A program made the translations under genes and the position numbers. Below the pieces are notes generated by a model. The model saw only the letters and a program-made list of their open reading frames with translations. It was not told the DNA's origin and did no database searches. Below are positions 24,301 through 35,900 of a DNA stretch of 64,000 nt, piece after piece. The stretch is from Heliopora coerulea (lineage: Eukaryota > Cnidaria > Anthozoa > Scleralcyonacea > Helioporidae): the NCBI GenBank assembly GCA_030142905.1, contig JASJOG010000012.1, forward strand, positions 682,001-746,000, read 5' to 3'. Within the stretch, counting starts at the first letter, position 1. Every line of letters begins with the position of its first letter.

Positions 24301-27300
24301 ACCAATTTCCAACTTTCGAAATAAGGTCAAAATATGAATGTTTATTGCATAGAAAGTAGTTTTGCACTGATCTCAGTGGTTTTTCGGTGAAATTACGTTG
24401 AATATTTTAGGTGGAAAAATTTGACCAAAATGTAAAGGGGTTAACCTTTGGTTTTTCACGATTTTTCGACCAATTTCCAACTTTCGAAATAAGGTCAAAA
24501 TATGAATGTTTATTGCATAGAAAGTAGTTTTGCACTGATCTCAGTGGTTTTTCGGTGAAATTACGTTGAATATTTTAGGTGGAAAAATTTGACCAAAATG
24601 TAAAGGGGTTAACCTTTGGTTTTTCACGATTTTTCGACCAATTTCCAACTTTCGAAATAAGGTCAAAATATGAATGTTTATTGCATAGAAAGTAGTTTTG
24701 CACTGATCTCAGTGGTTTTTCGGTGAAATTACGTTGAATATTTTAGGTGGAAAAATTTGACCAAAATGTAAAGGGGTTAACCTTAGGTTTTTCACGATTT
24801 TTCGACCAATTTCCAACTTTCGAAATAAGGTCAAAATATGAATGTTTATTGCATAGAAAGTAGTTTTGCACTGATCTCAGTGGTTTTTCGGTGAAATTAC
24901 GTTGAATATTTTAGGTGGAAAAATTTGACCAAAATGTAAAGGGGTTAACCTTTGGTTTTTCACGATTTTTCGACCAATTTCCAACTTTCGAAATAAGGTC
25001 AAAATATGAAAGTTTATTGCATAGAAAGTAGTTTTGCACTGATCTCAGTGGTTTTTCGGTGAAATTACGTTGAATATTTTAGGTGGAAAAATTTGACCAA
25101 AATGTAAAGGGGTTAACCTTTGGTTTTTCACGATTTTTCGACCAATTTCCAACTTTCGAAATAAGGTCAAAATATGAATGTTTATTGCATAGAAAGTAGT
25201 TTTGCACTGATCTCAGTGGTTTTTCGGTGAAATTACGTTGAATATTTTAGGTGGAAAAATTTGACCAAAATGTAAAGGGGTTAACCTTTGGTTTTTCACG
25301 ATTTTTCGACCAATTTCCAACTTTCGAAATAAGGTCAAAATATGAATGTTTATTGCATAGAAAGTAGTTTTGCACTGATCTCAGTGGTTTTTCGGTGAAA
25401 TTACGTTGAATATTTTAGGTGGAAAAATTTGACCAAAATGTAAAGGGGTTAACCTTTGGTTTTTCACGATTTTTCGACCAATTTCCAACTTTCGAAATAA
25501 GGTCAAAATATGAATGTTTATTGCATAGAAAGTAGTTTTGCACTGATCTCAGTGGTTTTTCGGTGAAATTACGTTGAATATTTTAGGTGGAAAAATTTGA
25601 CCAAAACGTAAAGGGGTTAACCTTTGGTTTCTGACGATTTTTCGACCAATTTCCAACTTTCGAAATAAGGTCAAAATATGAATGTTTATTGCATAGAAAG
25701 TAGTTTTGCACTGATCTCAGTGGTTTTTCGGTGAAATTACGTTGAATATTTTAGGTGGAAAAATTTGACCAAAATGTAAAGGGGTTAACCTTTGGTTTTT
25801 CACGATTTTTCGACCAATTTCCAACTTTCGAAATAAGGTCAAAATATGAATGTTTATTGCATAGAAAGTAGTTTTGCACTGATCTCAGTGGTTTTTCGGT
25901 GAAATTACGTTGAATATTTTAGGTGGAAAAATTTGACCAAAATGTAAAGGGGTTAACCTTTGGTTTTTCACGATTTTTCGACCAATTTCCAACTTTCGAA
26001 ATAAGGTCAAAATATGAATGTTTATTGCATAGAAAGTAGTTTTGCACTGATCTCAGTGGTTTTTCGGTGAAATTACGTTGAATATTTTAGGTGGAAAAAT
26101 TTGACCAAAATGTAAAGGGGTTAACCTTTGGTTTTTCACGATTTTTCGACCAATTTCCAACTTTCGAAATAAGGTCAAAATATGAATGTTTATTGCATAG
26201 AAAGTAGTTTTGCACTGATCTCAGTGGTTTTTCGGTGAAATTACGTTGAATATTTTAGGTGGAAAAATTTGACCAAAATGTAAAGGGGTTAACCTTAGGT
26301 TTTTCACGATTTTTCGACCAATTTCCAACTTTCGAAATAAGGTCAAAATATGAATGTTTATTGCATAGAAAGTAGTTTTGCACTGATCTCAGTGGTTTTT
26401 CGGTGAAATTACGTTGAATATTTTAGGTGGAAAAATTTGACCAAAATGTAAAGGGGTTAACCTTTGGTTTTTCACGATTTTTCGACCAATTTCCAACTTT
26501 CGAAATAAGGTCAAAATATGAATGTTTATTGCATAGAAAGTAGTTTTGCACTGATCTCAGTGGTTTTTCGGTGAAATTACGTTGAATATTTTAGGTGGAA
26601 AAATTTGACCAAAATGTAAAGGGGTTAACCTTTGGTTTTTCACGATTTTTCGACCAATTTCCAACTTTCGAAATAAGGTCAAAATATGAAAGTTTATTGC
26701 ATAGAAAGTAGTTTTGCACTGATCTCAGTGGTTTTTCGGTGAAATTACGTTGAATATTTTAGGTGGAAAAATTTGACCAAAATGTAAAGGGGTTAACCTT
26801 TGGTTTTTCACGATTTTTCGACCAATTTCCAACTTTCGAAATAAGGTCAAAATATGAATGTTTATTGCATAGAAAGTAGTTTTGCACTGATCTCAGTGGT
26901 TTTTCGGTGAAATTACGTTGAATATTTTAGGTGGAAAAATTTGACCAAAATGTAAAGGGGTTAACCTTTGGTTTTTCACGATTTTTCGACCAATTTCCAA
27001 CTTTCGAAATAAGGTCAAAATATGAATGTTTATTGCATAGAAAGTAGTTTTGCACTGATCTCAGTGGTTTTTCGGTAAAATTACGTTGAATATTTTAGGT
27101 GGAAAAATTTGACCAAAATGTAAATGGGTTAACCTTAGGTTTTTCACGATTTTTCGACCAATTTCCAACTTTCGAAATAAGGTCAAAATATGAATGTTTA
27201 TTGCATAGAAAGTAGTTTTGCACTGATCTCAGTGGTTTTTCGGTGAAATTACGTTGAATATTTTAGGTAGAAAAATTTGACCAAAATGTAAAGGGGTTAA

Positions 27301-28140
27301 CCTTTGGTTTCTGACGATTTTTCGACCAATTTCCAACTTTCGAAATAAGGTCAAAATATGAATGTTTATTGCATAGAAAGTAGTTTTGCACTGATCTCAG
27401 TGGTTTTTCGGTGAAATTACGTTGAATATATTAGGTGGAAAAATTTGACCGAAATGTAAAGGGGTTAACCTTTGGTTTTTCACGATTTTTCGACCAATTT
27501 CCAACTTTCGAAATAAGGTCAAAATATGAAAGTTTATTGCATAGAAAATAGTTTTGCACTGATCTCAGTGGTTTTTCGGTGAAATTACGTTGAATATTTT
27601 AGGTGGAAAAATTTGACCAAAATGTAAAGGGGTTAACCTTAGGTTTTTCACGATTTTTCGACCAATTTCCAACTTTCGAAATAAGGTCAACATATGAATG
27701 TTTATTGCATAGAAAGTAGTTTTGCACTGATCTCAGTGGTTTTTCGGTGAAATTACGTTGAATATTTTAGGTGGAAAAATTTGACCAAAATGTAAAGGGG
27801 TTAACCTTTAGGTTTTTCACGATTTTTCGACCAATTTCCAACTTTCGAAATAAGGTCAAAATATGAATGTTTATTGCATAGAAAGTAGTTTTGCACTGAT
27901 CTCAGTGGTTTTTCGGTGAAATTACGTTGAATATTTTAGGTGGAAAAATTTGACCAAAATGTAAAGGGGTTAACCTTTGGTTTTTCACGATTTTTCGACC
28001 AATTTCCAACTTTCGAAATAAGGTCAAAATATGAATGTTTATTGCATAGAAAGTAGTTTTGCACTGATCTCAGTGGTTTTTCGGTGAAATTACGTTGAAT
28101 ATTTTAGGTGGAAAAATTTGACAAAAATGTAAAGGGGTTA
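18391..28140 (+). repeat. Highly homogeneous class A satellite core (about 58 monomers)
   Basis: Near-identical 168-bp monomers. From about 22,260 to 24,780, roughly 15 in a row, the only difference I noticed is a G to A change near 23,516. Rare 1-bp indels appear at about 18,121 (+A), 18,725 (-G), 19,801 (+A), 20,020 (+G), 22,078 (-T) and 27,807 (+A). Weak longer periods are marked by shared variants: TTTCTGACG at 25,628 and 27,308, and GAAAGTTTATTGC at 25,008 and 26,688, both 1,680 bp (10 monomers) apart. Each monomer has the TGA stop of class A, so no long open frame exists. No gene is seen. Confidence 0.95.
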
Positions 28141-29819
28141 ACCTTTGGTTTTTCACGATTTTTCGACCAATTTCCAACTTTCGAAATAAGATCAAATTAT
28201 GAATGTTTATTGAATAGAAAGTAGTTTTGCAGTGATTTGAGTGGTTTTTGACCGAAATTACGTAGAATATTTTATGTGGAAAAATTTGACCAAAATGTAA
28301 AGGGTTAACCTTTGGTTTTTGACGATTTTTCGACCAATTTTCAACTTTCGAAATAAGAGCAGAATGTGAAAGTTTATTGCATAGAAAGTAGTTTTGCAGT
28401 GATTTTAGTGGTTTTTGAGCGAAATTACGTTGAAAATTTTAGTTGTAAAAATTTGACGAAAATGTAAAGGGGTTAACCTTTGGTTTTTGACGATTTTTCG
28501 ACCAATTTTCAACTTTCGAAATAAGAGCAGAATGTGAAAGTTTATTGCATAGAAAGTAGTTTTGCAGTGATTTTAGTGGTTTTTGAGCGAAATTAAGTTG
28601 AAAATTTTAGGTGTAAAAATTTGACCAAAATGTAAAGGGGTTAACCTTTGATTTTTGACGATTTTTCAACCAATATCCAACTTTCGAAATAAGATCGGAA
28701 TGTGAAAGTTTATTGCATAGAAAGTAGTTTTGCACTGATTTCAGTGGTTTTTCGGTGAAATTACGTTGAATGTTTTAGGTGGAAAAATTTGACCAAAATG
28801 TAAAGGGGTTTACCTTTGATTTTCCACGATTTTTCGACCAATTTTCAATATTCGAAATAAGAGCAGAATGTGAAAGTTTATTGCATAGAAAGTAGTTTTG
28901 CAGTTATTTCAGTGGTTTTTCGGTGAAATTACGTTGAATATTTTAGGTGTAAAAATTTGACCAAAATGTAAAGGTGTTAACCTTAGGTTTTTCACGATTT
29001 TTCGACCCATTTCCAACTTTCGAAATAAGGTAAAAATATGTAAGTTTATTGCATAGAAAATAGATTTACACTGATTTCAGTGGACTTTCAGTGAGATTAC
29101 GTTGAATATTTTAGTAAGAAAAATTTGATCAAAATGTAAAGGTTAACACCTTTTGTTTTTTACGATTTTTCGACCAATTTCCAACTTTCGAAATAAGGTC
29201 AAAATATGAATGTTTATTGAATGGAAAATAGTTTTGCACTGATCTCAGTGGTTTTTCGGTGAAATTACGTTGAATATTTTAGGTGGAAAAATTGGACCAA
29301 AATGTAAAGGGGTTAACCTTTGGTTTTTTACGATTTTTCGACCAATTTTCAATATTCGAAATAAGGTCAAAATATGAAAGTTTTTTGCATAGAAAATAGT
29401 TTTGCACTGATTTCAGTAGTTTTTCGGAGAAATTATGTTTAATATTTTAGGTGGAAAAATTTGACCAAAATGTAAAGGGGTTAACCTTTGGTTTTGGACG
29501 ATTTTTCGACCAATTTTCAATATTCGAAATAAGAGCAGAATGTGAAAGTTTATTGCATAGAAAGTAGTTTTGCAGTGATTTGAGTGGTTTTTGAGCGAAA
29601 TTACGTTGAAAATTTTGGGTGTAAAAATTTGACCAAAATGTAAAGGGGTTAACCTTTGGTTTTTGACGATTTTTCGACCAATTTTCAACTTTCGAAATAA
29701 GAGCAGAATGTGAAAGTTTATTGCATAAAAAGTAGTTTTGCAGTGAATTTAGTGGTTTTTGAGCGAAATTACGTTGAAAATTTTAGGTGTAAAAATTTGA
29801 TCAAAATGTAAAGGGGTTA
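28141..29819 (+). repeat. Transition and left flank of LINE copy 5
   Basis: At about 28,190 (AAGATCAAATTATG) the core changes into class B and then into the divergent monomers seen before LINE copy 4, including TCAATATTCGAAATAAG and the AAAGGTTAACACC monomer at 29,130-29,155. A 1-bp loss lies near 28,303 (AAAGGGTTAACC). Confidence 0.92.
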
Positions 29820-29843
29820 TTATTATTATTAATAAGCTTTATT
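29817..29843 (-). promoter_or_regulatory. LINE 3' end: AATAAA and TAA tail, copy 5
   Basis: Minus-strand AATAAA at 29843-29838, then TAA units to 29817, the same length as in copies 1 to 4. Confidence 0.78.
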
Positions 29844-31026
29844 TGCATGACCTAATTACAGGTATTGCTAAGCGTAATATAAAATGTACATAAAGGAATG
29901 TAAGAGTTAAGTATTAACTAATTTAACTCTATCGAAAACTACTTTAGTTAACAAAATTAATATAATCTTAAATGTATAATATAGTATGAAATCTTAAAAA
30001 AGATATTAATACAACAGGAAAAATTGACAAAAGTGTATGTATCAAAATGTAGAGATTCTAACATTAAAATGTAGTTATGATTTCCAGTTTAAGGGCTTTT
30101 GTCTCTGATATAGAAACATTTTGAAATATGCTTAGAGAATAGATCTATGATCACCGGGTCATTCAATGACATGACATCACTCAATAATTTTTTCTTTAAT
30201 TCATTGGTGGTGTTCACTTTAAAGTAGTCTTTTAAGATGTTATGCGAGTTATTTCGTAAATGTTCGTATTTCTCACATACAAATACAAAGTGAAATTCGT
30301 CTTCAACTGCACATTTTTTGCAGCATTTACAGATTCTCTCTTCTCGAGGAACATTTTTATAACGACCAAATTCAATTTCTAGCTTATGGTTACTCATACG
30401 AAATTTTGAGAACAGTCTTCTTTGATTGGGGTCTTTAATGATATTTAAGTATTCTTCTAAGTAATATTGTTTTTTAAATGAAGTATAAAATGATAGTTTT
30501 GTGGAGTTTTCCATTTGTTGTTTCCAAAATGACGTATATTTATCTTTAATAGTTTCTACGAAGTCATTTATGTTTGTATCCTGAAAGAATTGTTCAAGAT
30601 CTATTGTTTCTTTCATATCAGGATAGAAGTATTTCACAATGTTGACTACGTTAGAGTAAAACGAATCCTTACCGTATAAGTAAAGTCTTTTCGATAGATA
30701 AAAACTTTGTTTCGCTAAACTTGAATCAGGAAGATGATTTATGTGGTTTATGTAAGAAAATAATCTTTTAAATATTGCAATTAATAGAGGGAATTTACCT
30801 AATTCACCTCTACTAGCAATATTGCTAGCTTTTCTGTTCACACCCAAATAGAGTTTACAAAATTTTAGATGTGCTTTCTCGGTTGATGTCTTGTCCCATT
30901 TGGTAAAATCGTTGTTGACATAGGCTCCCCAAACCTCAGAGTTATAGAGTAAGATTGGAGATACTATGCCATCAAAGATTTTCATGGCAAGTTTTGCAGG
31001 AAGTTTGTGAAAGTAAAGATGTTTTC
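29820..31026 (-). mobile_element. 5'-truncated LINE, copy 5
   Basis: GGGGTTA at 29813-29819 and 31027-31033; junctions as in the other copies. Its distance from copy 4 is 17,007 bp, which is 1,214 plus 94 x 168 plus 1. The extra base agrees with the sum of the seven single-base indels seen between them. Confidence 0.92.
30089..31026 (-). pseudogene. LINE ORF2 C-terminal fragment, copy 5
   Basis: Open to a TAA at 30089-30091, with the internal Met at 30985. Translation identical to the other copies. Upstream of the truncation point the frame meets a TAA contributed by the satellite, so no promoter or start of its own is visible. Confidence 0.87.
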
Positions 31027-32927
31027 GGGGTTAACCTTTGGTTTTTTACGATTTTTCGACCAATTTTCAACTTTCGAAATAAGAGCAGAATGTGAAAGTT
31101 TATTGCATAGAAAGTAGTTTTGTAGTGATTTGAGTGGTTTTTGAGCGAAATTACGTTGAAAATTTTAGGTGTAAAAATTTGACCAAAATGTAAAGGGGTT
31201 AACCTTTGGTTTTTCACGATTTTTCGATCAATTTTCAACTTTCGAAATAAGAGCAGAATGTGAAAGTTTATTGCATAGAAAGTAGTTTTGTAGTGATTTG
31301 AGTGGTTTTTGAGCGAAATTACGTTGAATATTTTAGGTGTAAAAATTTGACGAAAAAGTAAAGGGGTTAACCTTTGGTTTTTCACGATTTTTCGACCAAT
31401 TTCTAACTTTCGAAATAAAGTCAAAATATGAATGTTTATCGCATAGAAAATAGTTTTGCACTGATCTCAGTGGTTTTTCAGTGAAATTACGTTGAATATT
31501 TTAGGTAGAAAAATTTGACCAAAATGTAAAGGGGTTAACCTTTGGTTTTTGACGATTTTTCGAACAATTTTCAACTTTCGAAATAAGAGCACAATGTGAA
31601 AGTTTATTGCATAGAAAGTAGTTTTGTAGTGATTTGAGTGGTTTTTGAGCGAAATTACGTTGAAAATTTTAGGTGTAAAAATTTTACCAAAATGTAAAGG
31701 GTTTAACCTTTGGTTTTTCACGATTTTTCGACCAATTTTCAACTTTCGAAATAAGAGCAGAATGTGAAATTTTATTGCATAGAAAGTAGTTTTGTAGTGA
31801 TTTGAGTGGTTTTTGAGCGAAATTACATTGAAAATTTTAGGTGTAAAAATTTGACCAAAATGTAAAGTGGTTAACTTTTGGTTTTTGACGATTTTTCGAC
31901 CAACTTCCAACTTTCGAAATAAGAGTAGAATGTGAAAGTTTATTGCATAGAAAGTAGTTTTGCAGTGATTTCAGTGGTTTTTGATCGAAATTACGTTGAA
32001 AATTTTATGTGGAAAAATTTGACCAAAATGTAAAGGGGTTAACCTTTGGTTTTTGACGATTTTTCGACCAATTTTCAACTTTCGAAATAAGAGCAGAATG
32101 TGAAAGTTTATTGCATAGAAAGTAGTTTTGCAGTGATTTGAGTGGTTTTTGAGCGAAATTACGTTGAATATTTTATGTGGAAAAATTTGACCAAAATGTA
32201 AAGTGGTTAACCTTTGGTTTTTGACGATTTTTCGACCAATTTCCAACTTTCGAAATAAGAGCAGAATGTGAAAGTTTATTGCATAGAAAGTAGTTTTGCA
32301 GTGATTTGAGTGGTTTTTGACCGAAATTACGTAGAATATTTTATGTGGAAAAATTTGACCAAAATGTAAAGGGGTTAACCTTTGGTTTTTCACGATTTTT
32401 CGATCAATTTCCAACTTTCGAAATAAGATCAAATTATGAATGTTTATTGAATAGAAAATAGTTTTGCACTGATCTCAGTGGTTTTTCGGTGAAATTACGT
32501 TGAATATTTTAGGTGTAAAAATTTGACCAAAATGTAAAGGGGTTAACCTTTGGTTTTTCACGATTTTTCGACCAATTTCCAACTTTCGAAATAAGGTCAA
32601 AATATGAAAGTTTATTGTAAAGAAAATAGTTTTGCACTGATCTCAGTGGTTTTTCGGTGAAATTACGTTGAATATTTTAGGTGTAAAAATTTGACCAAAA
32701 TGTAAAGGGGTTAACCTTTGGTTTTTCACGATTTTTCGACCAATTTCCAACTTTCGAAATAAGGTCAAAATATGAAAGTTTATTGTAAAGAAAATAGTTT
32801 TGCACTGATCTCAGTGGTTTTTCGGTGAAATTACGTTGAATATTTTAGGTGGAAAAATTTGACCAAAATGTAAAGGGGTTAACCTTTGGTTTTTCACGAT
32901 TTTTCGACCAATTTCCAACTTTCGAAA
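31027..32927 (+). repeat. Satellite, right flank of LINE copy 5
   Basis: Complete right-flank marker series, equal to 14,020-15,920. Beyond 32,927 it continues with class B monomers like those after LINE copy 3, not with the class A core that follows copy 4. Confidence 0.93.
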
Positions 32928-35900
32928 TAAGAGCAGAATGTGAAAGTTTATTGCATAGAAAGTAGTTTTGCAGTGATTTGAGTGGTTTTTGAGCGAAATT
33001 ACGTTGAAAATGTTATGTGGAAAAATTTGACCAAAATGTAAAGGGGTTAACCTTTGGTTTTTGACGATTTTTCGACCAATTTTCAACTTTGGAAATAAGA
33101 GCAGAATGTGATAGTTTATTGCATAGAAAGTAGTTTTGCAGTGATTTGAGTGGTTTTTGACCGAAATTACGTTGAATATTTTATGTGGAAAAATTTGACC
33201 AAAATGTAAAGGGGTTAACCTTTGGTTTTTCACGATTTTTCGACCAATTTCCAACTTTCGAAATAAGATCAAATTATGAATGTTTATTGAATAGAAAGTA
33301 GTTTTGCAGTGATTTGAGTGGTTTTTGACCGAAATTACGTAGAATATTTTATGTGGAAAAATTTGACCAAAATGTAAAGGGGTTAACCTTTGGTTTTTCA
33401 CGATTTTTCGACCAATTTCCAACTTTCGAAATAAGATCAAATTATGAATGTTTATTGCATAGAAAGTAGTTTTGCAGTGATTTGAGTGGTTTTTGACCGA
33501 AATTACGTTGAATATTTTAGGTGGAAAAATTTGACCAAAATGTAAATGGGTTAACCTTTGGTTTTTCACGATTTTTCGACCAATTTCCAACTTTCGAAAT
33601 AAGGTCAAAATATGAATGTTTATTGCATAGAAAATAGTTTTGCACTGATCTCAGTGGTTTTTCGGTGAAATTACGTTGAATATTTTAGGTAGAAAAATTT
33701 GACCAAAATGTAAAGGGGTTAACCTTTGGTTTTTCACGATTTTTCGACCAATTTCCAACTTTCGAAATAAGGTCAAAATATGAAAGTTTATTGCATAGAA
33801 AGTAGTTTTGCACTGATCTCAGTGGTTTTTCGGTGAAATTACGTTGAATATATTAGGTGGAAAAATTTGACCGAAATGTAAAGGAGTTAACCTTTGGTTT
33901 TTCACGATTTTTCGACCAATTTCCAACTTTGGAAATAAGAGCAGAATGTGAAAGTTTATTGCATAGAAAGTAGTTTTGCACTGATCTCAGTGGTTTTTGA
34001 GCGAAATTACGTTGAATATTTTAGGTGGAAAAATTTGACCAAAATGTAAAGGGGTTAACCTTTGGTTTTTGACGATTTTTCGACCAATTTTCAACTTTGG
34101 AAATAAGAGCAGAATGTGAAAGTTTATTGCATAGAAAGTAGTTTTGCAGTGATTTGAGTGGTTTTTGACCGAAATTACGTTGAATATTTTAGGTGGAAAA
34201 ATTTGACCAAAATGTAAAGGGGTTAACCTTTGGTTTTTCACGATTTTTCGACCAATTTCCAACTTTCGAAATAAGGTCAAAATATGAAAGTTTATTGTAA
34301 AGAAAATAGTTTTGCACTGATCTCAGTGGTTTTTCAGTGAAATTACGTTGAATATTTTAGGTGTAAAAATTTGACCAAAATGTAAAGGGGTTAACCTTTG
34401 GTTTTTGACGATTTTTCGACCAATTTCCAACTTTCGAAATAAGGTCAAAATATGAAAGTTTATTGTAAAGAAAATAGTTTTGCACTGATCTCAGTGGTTT
34501 TTCGGTGAAATTACGTTGAATATTTTAGGTGGGAAAATTTGACCAAAATGTAAAGGGGTTAACCTTTGGTTTTTAACGATTTTTCGACCAATTTCCAACT
34601 TTCGAAATAAGTTCAAAATATGAATGTTTATTGAATAGAAAATAGTTTTGCAGTGATTTCAGTGGTTTTTCGGTGAAATTACGTTGAATACGTTAGGAGG
34701 AAAAATTTGACAAAAATGTAAATGGGTTAACATTTGGTTTTTGACGATTTTTCGATCAATTTCCAACTTTCGAAATAAGGTCAAAATATGAAAGTTTATG
34801 GCATAGAAAGTAGTTTTGTACTGATCTCAGTGGTTTTTCGGTGAAATTACGTTGAATATTTTAGGTGGAAAAATTTGACAAAAATGTAAAGGGGTTAACG
34901 TTTGGTTTTTCACGATTTTTCGACCAATTTCCAACTTTCGAAATAAGGTCAAAATATGAATGTTTATTGCATAGAAAATAGTTTTGCACTGATCTCAGTG
35001 GTTTTTCGGTGAAATTACGTTGAATATTTTAGGTGGAAAAATTTGACCAAAATGTAAAGAGGTTAACTTTTGGTTTTTGACGATTTTTCGACCAATTTCC
35101 AACTTTCGAAATAAGAGTAGAATGTGAAAGTTTATTGCATAGAAAGTAGTTTTGCACTGATCTCAGTGGTTTTTCGGTGAAATTACGTTGAAAATGTTAT
35201 GTGGAAAAATTTGACCAAAATGTAAAGGGGTTAACCTTTGGTTTTTGACGATTTTTCGACCAATTTTCAACTTTGGAAATAAGAGCAGAATGTGAAAGTT
35301 TATTGCATAGAAAGTAGTTTTGCAGTGATTTGAGTGGTTTTTGACCGAAATTACGTTGAATATTTTATGTGGAAAAATTTGACCAAAATGTAAAGGGGTT
35401 AACCTTTGGTTTTTGACGATTTTTCGACCAATTTTCAACTTTCGAAATAAGAGCTGAATGTGATAGTTTATTGCATAGAAAGTAGTTTTGCAGTGATTTG
35501 AGTGGTTTTTGACCGAAATTACGTAGAATATTTTATGTGGAAAAATTTGACCAAAATGTAAAGGGGTTAACCTTTGTTTTTTCACGATTTTTCGACCAAT
35601 TTCCAACTTTCGAAATAAGATCAAATTATGAATGTTTATTGAATAGAAAGTAGTTTTGCAGTGATTTGAGTGGTTTTTGACCGAAATTACGTAGAATATT
35701 TTATGTGGAAAAATTTGACCAAAATGTAAAGGGGTTAACCTTTGGTTTTTCACGATTTTTCGACCAATTTCCAACTTTCGAAATAAGATCAAATTATGAA
35801 TGTTTATTGAATAGAAGGTAGTTTTGCAGTGATTTGAGTGGTTTTTGACCGAAATTACGTTGAATATTTTATGTGGAAAAATTTGACCAAAATATAAAGG

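Larger units (their letters stand above)
28373..32927 (+). repeat. Segmental duplication, copy 2 (contains LINE copy 5)
   Basis: Partner of 11,030-15,920, offset 17,007 bp over most of its length and 336 bp shorter overall. The two members are in direct orientation and bracket the class A core, so unequal crossing over between them would remove or double the core and one LINE. Confidence 0.92.

Noticed and set aside
18391..28140. CENP-B box in the monomer
   Set aside because: Words with TTCG exist (TTTTTCGGTGAAATTACG, TTTTCGACCAATTTCC), but none has the downstream CGGG with the required spacing and A, so the known motif is not met on either strand as far as I can see.
267..31026. Five independent LINE insertions at a hot spot
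   Set aside because: Identical truncation, tail length, duplications and shared private variants in the flanks, with in-phase spacing, require only one insertion followed by duplication.
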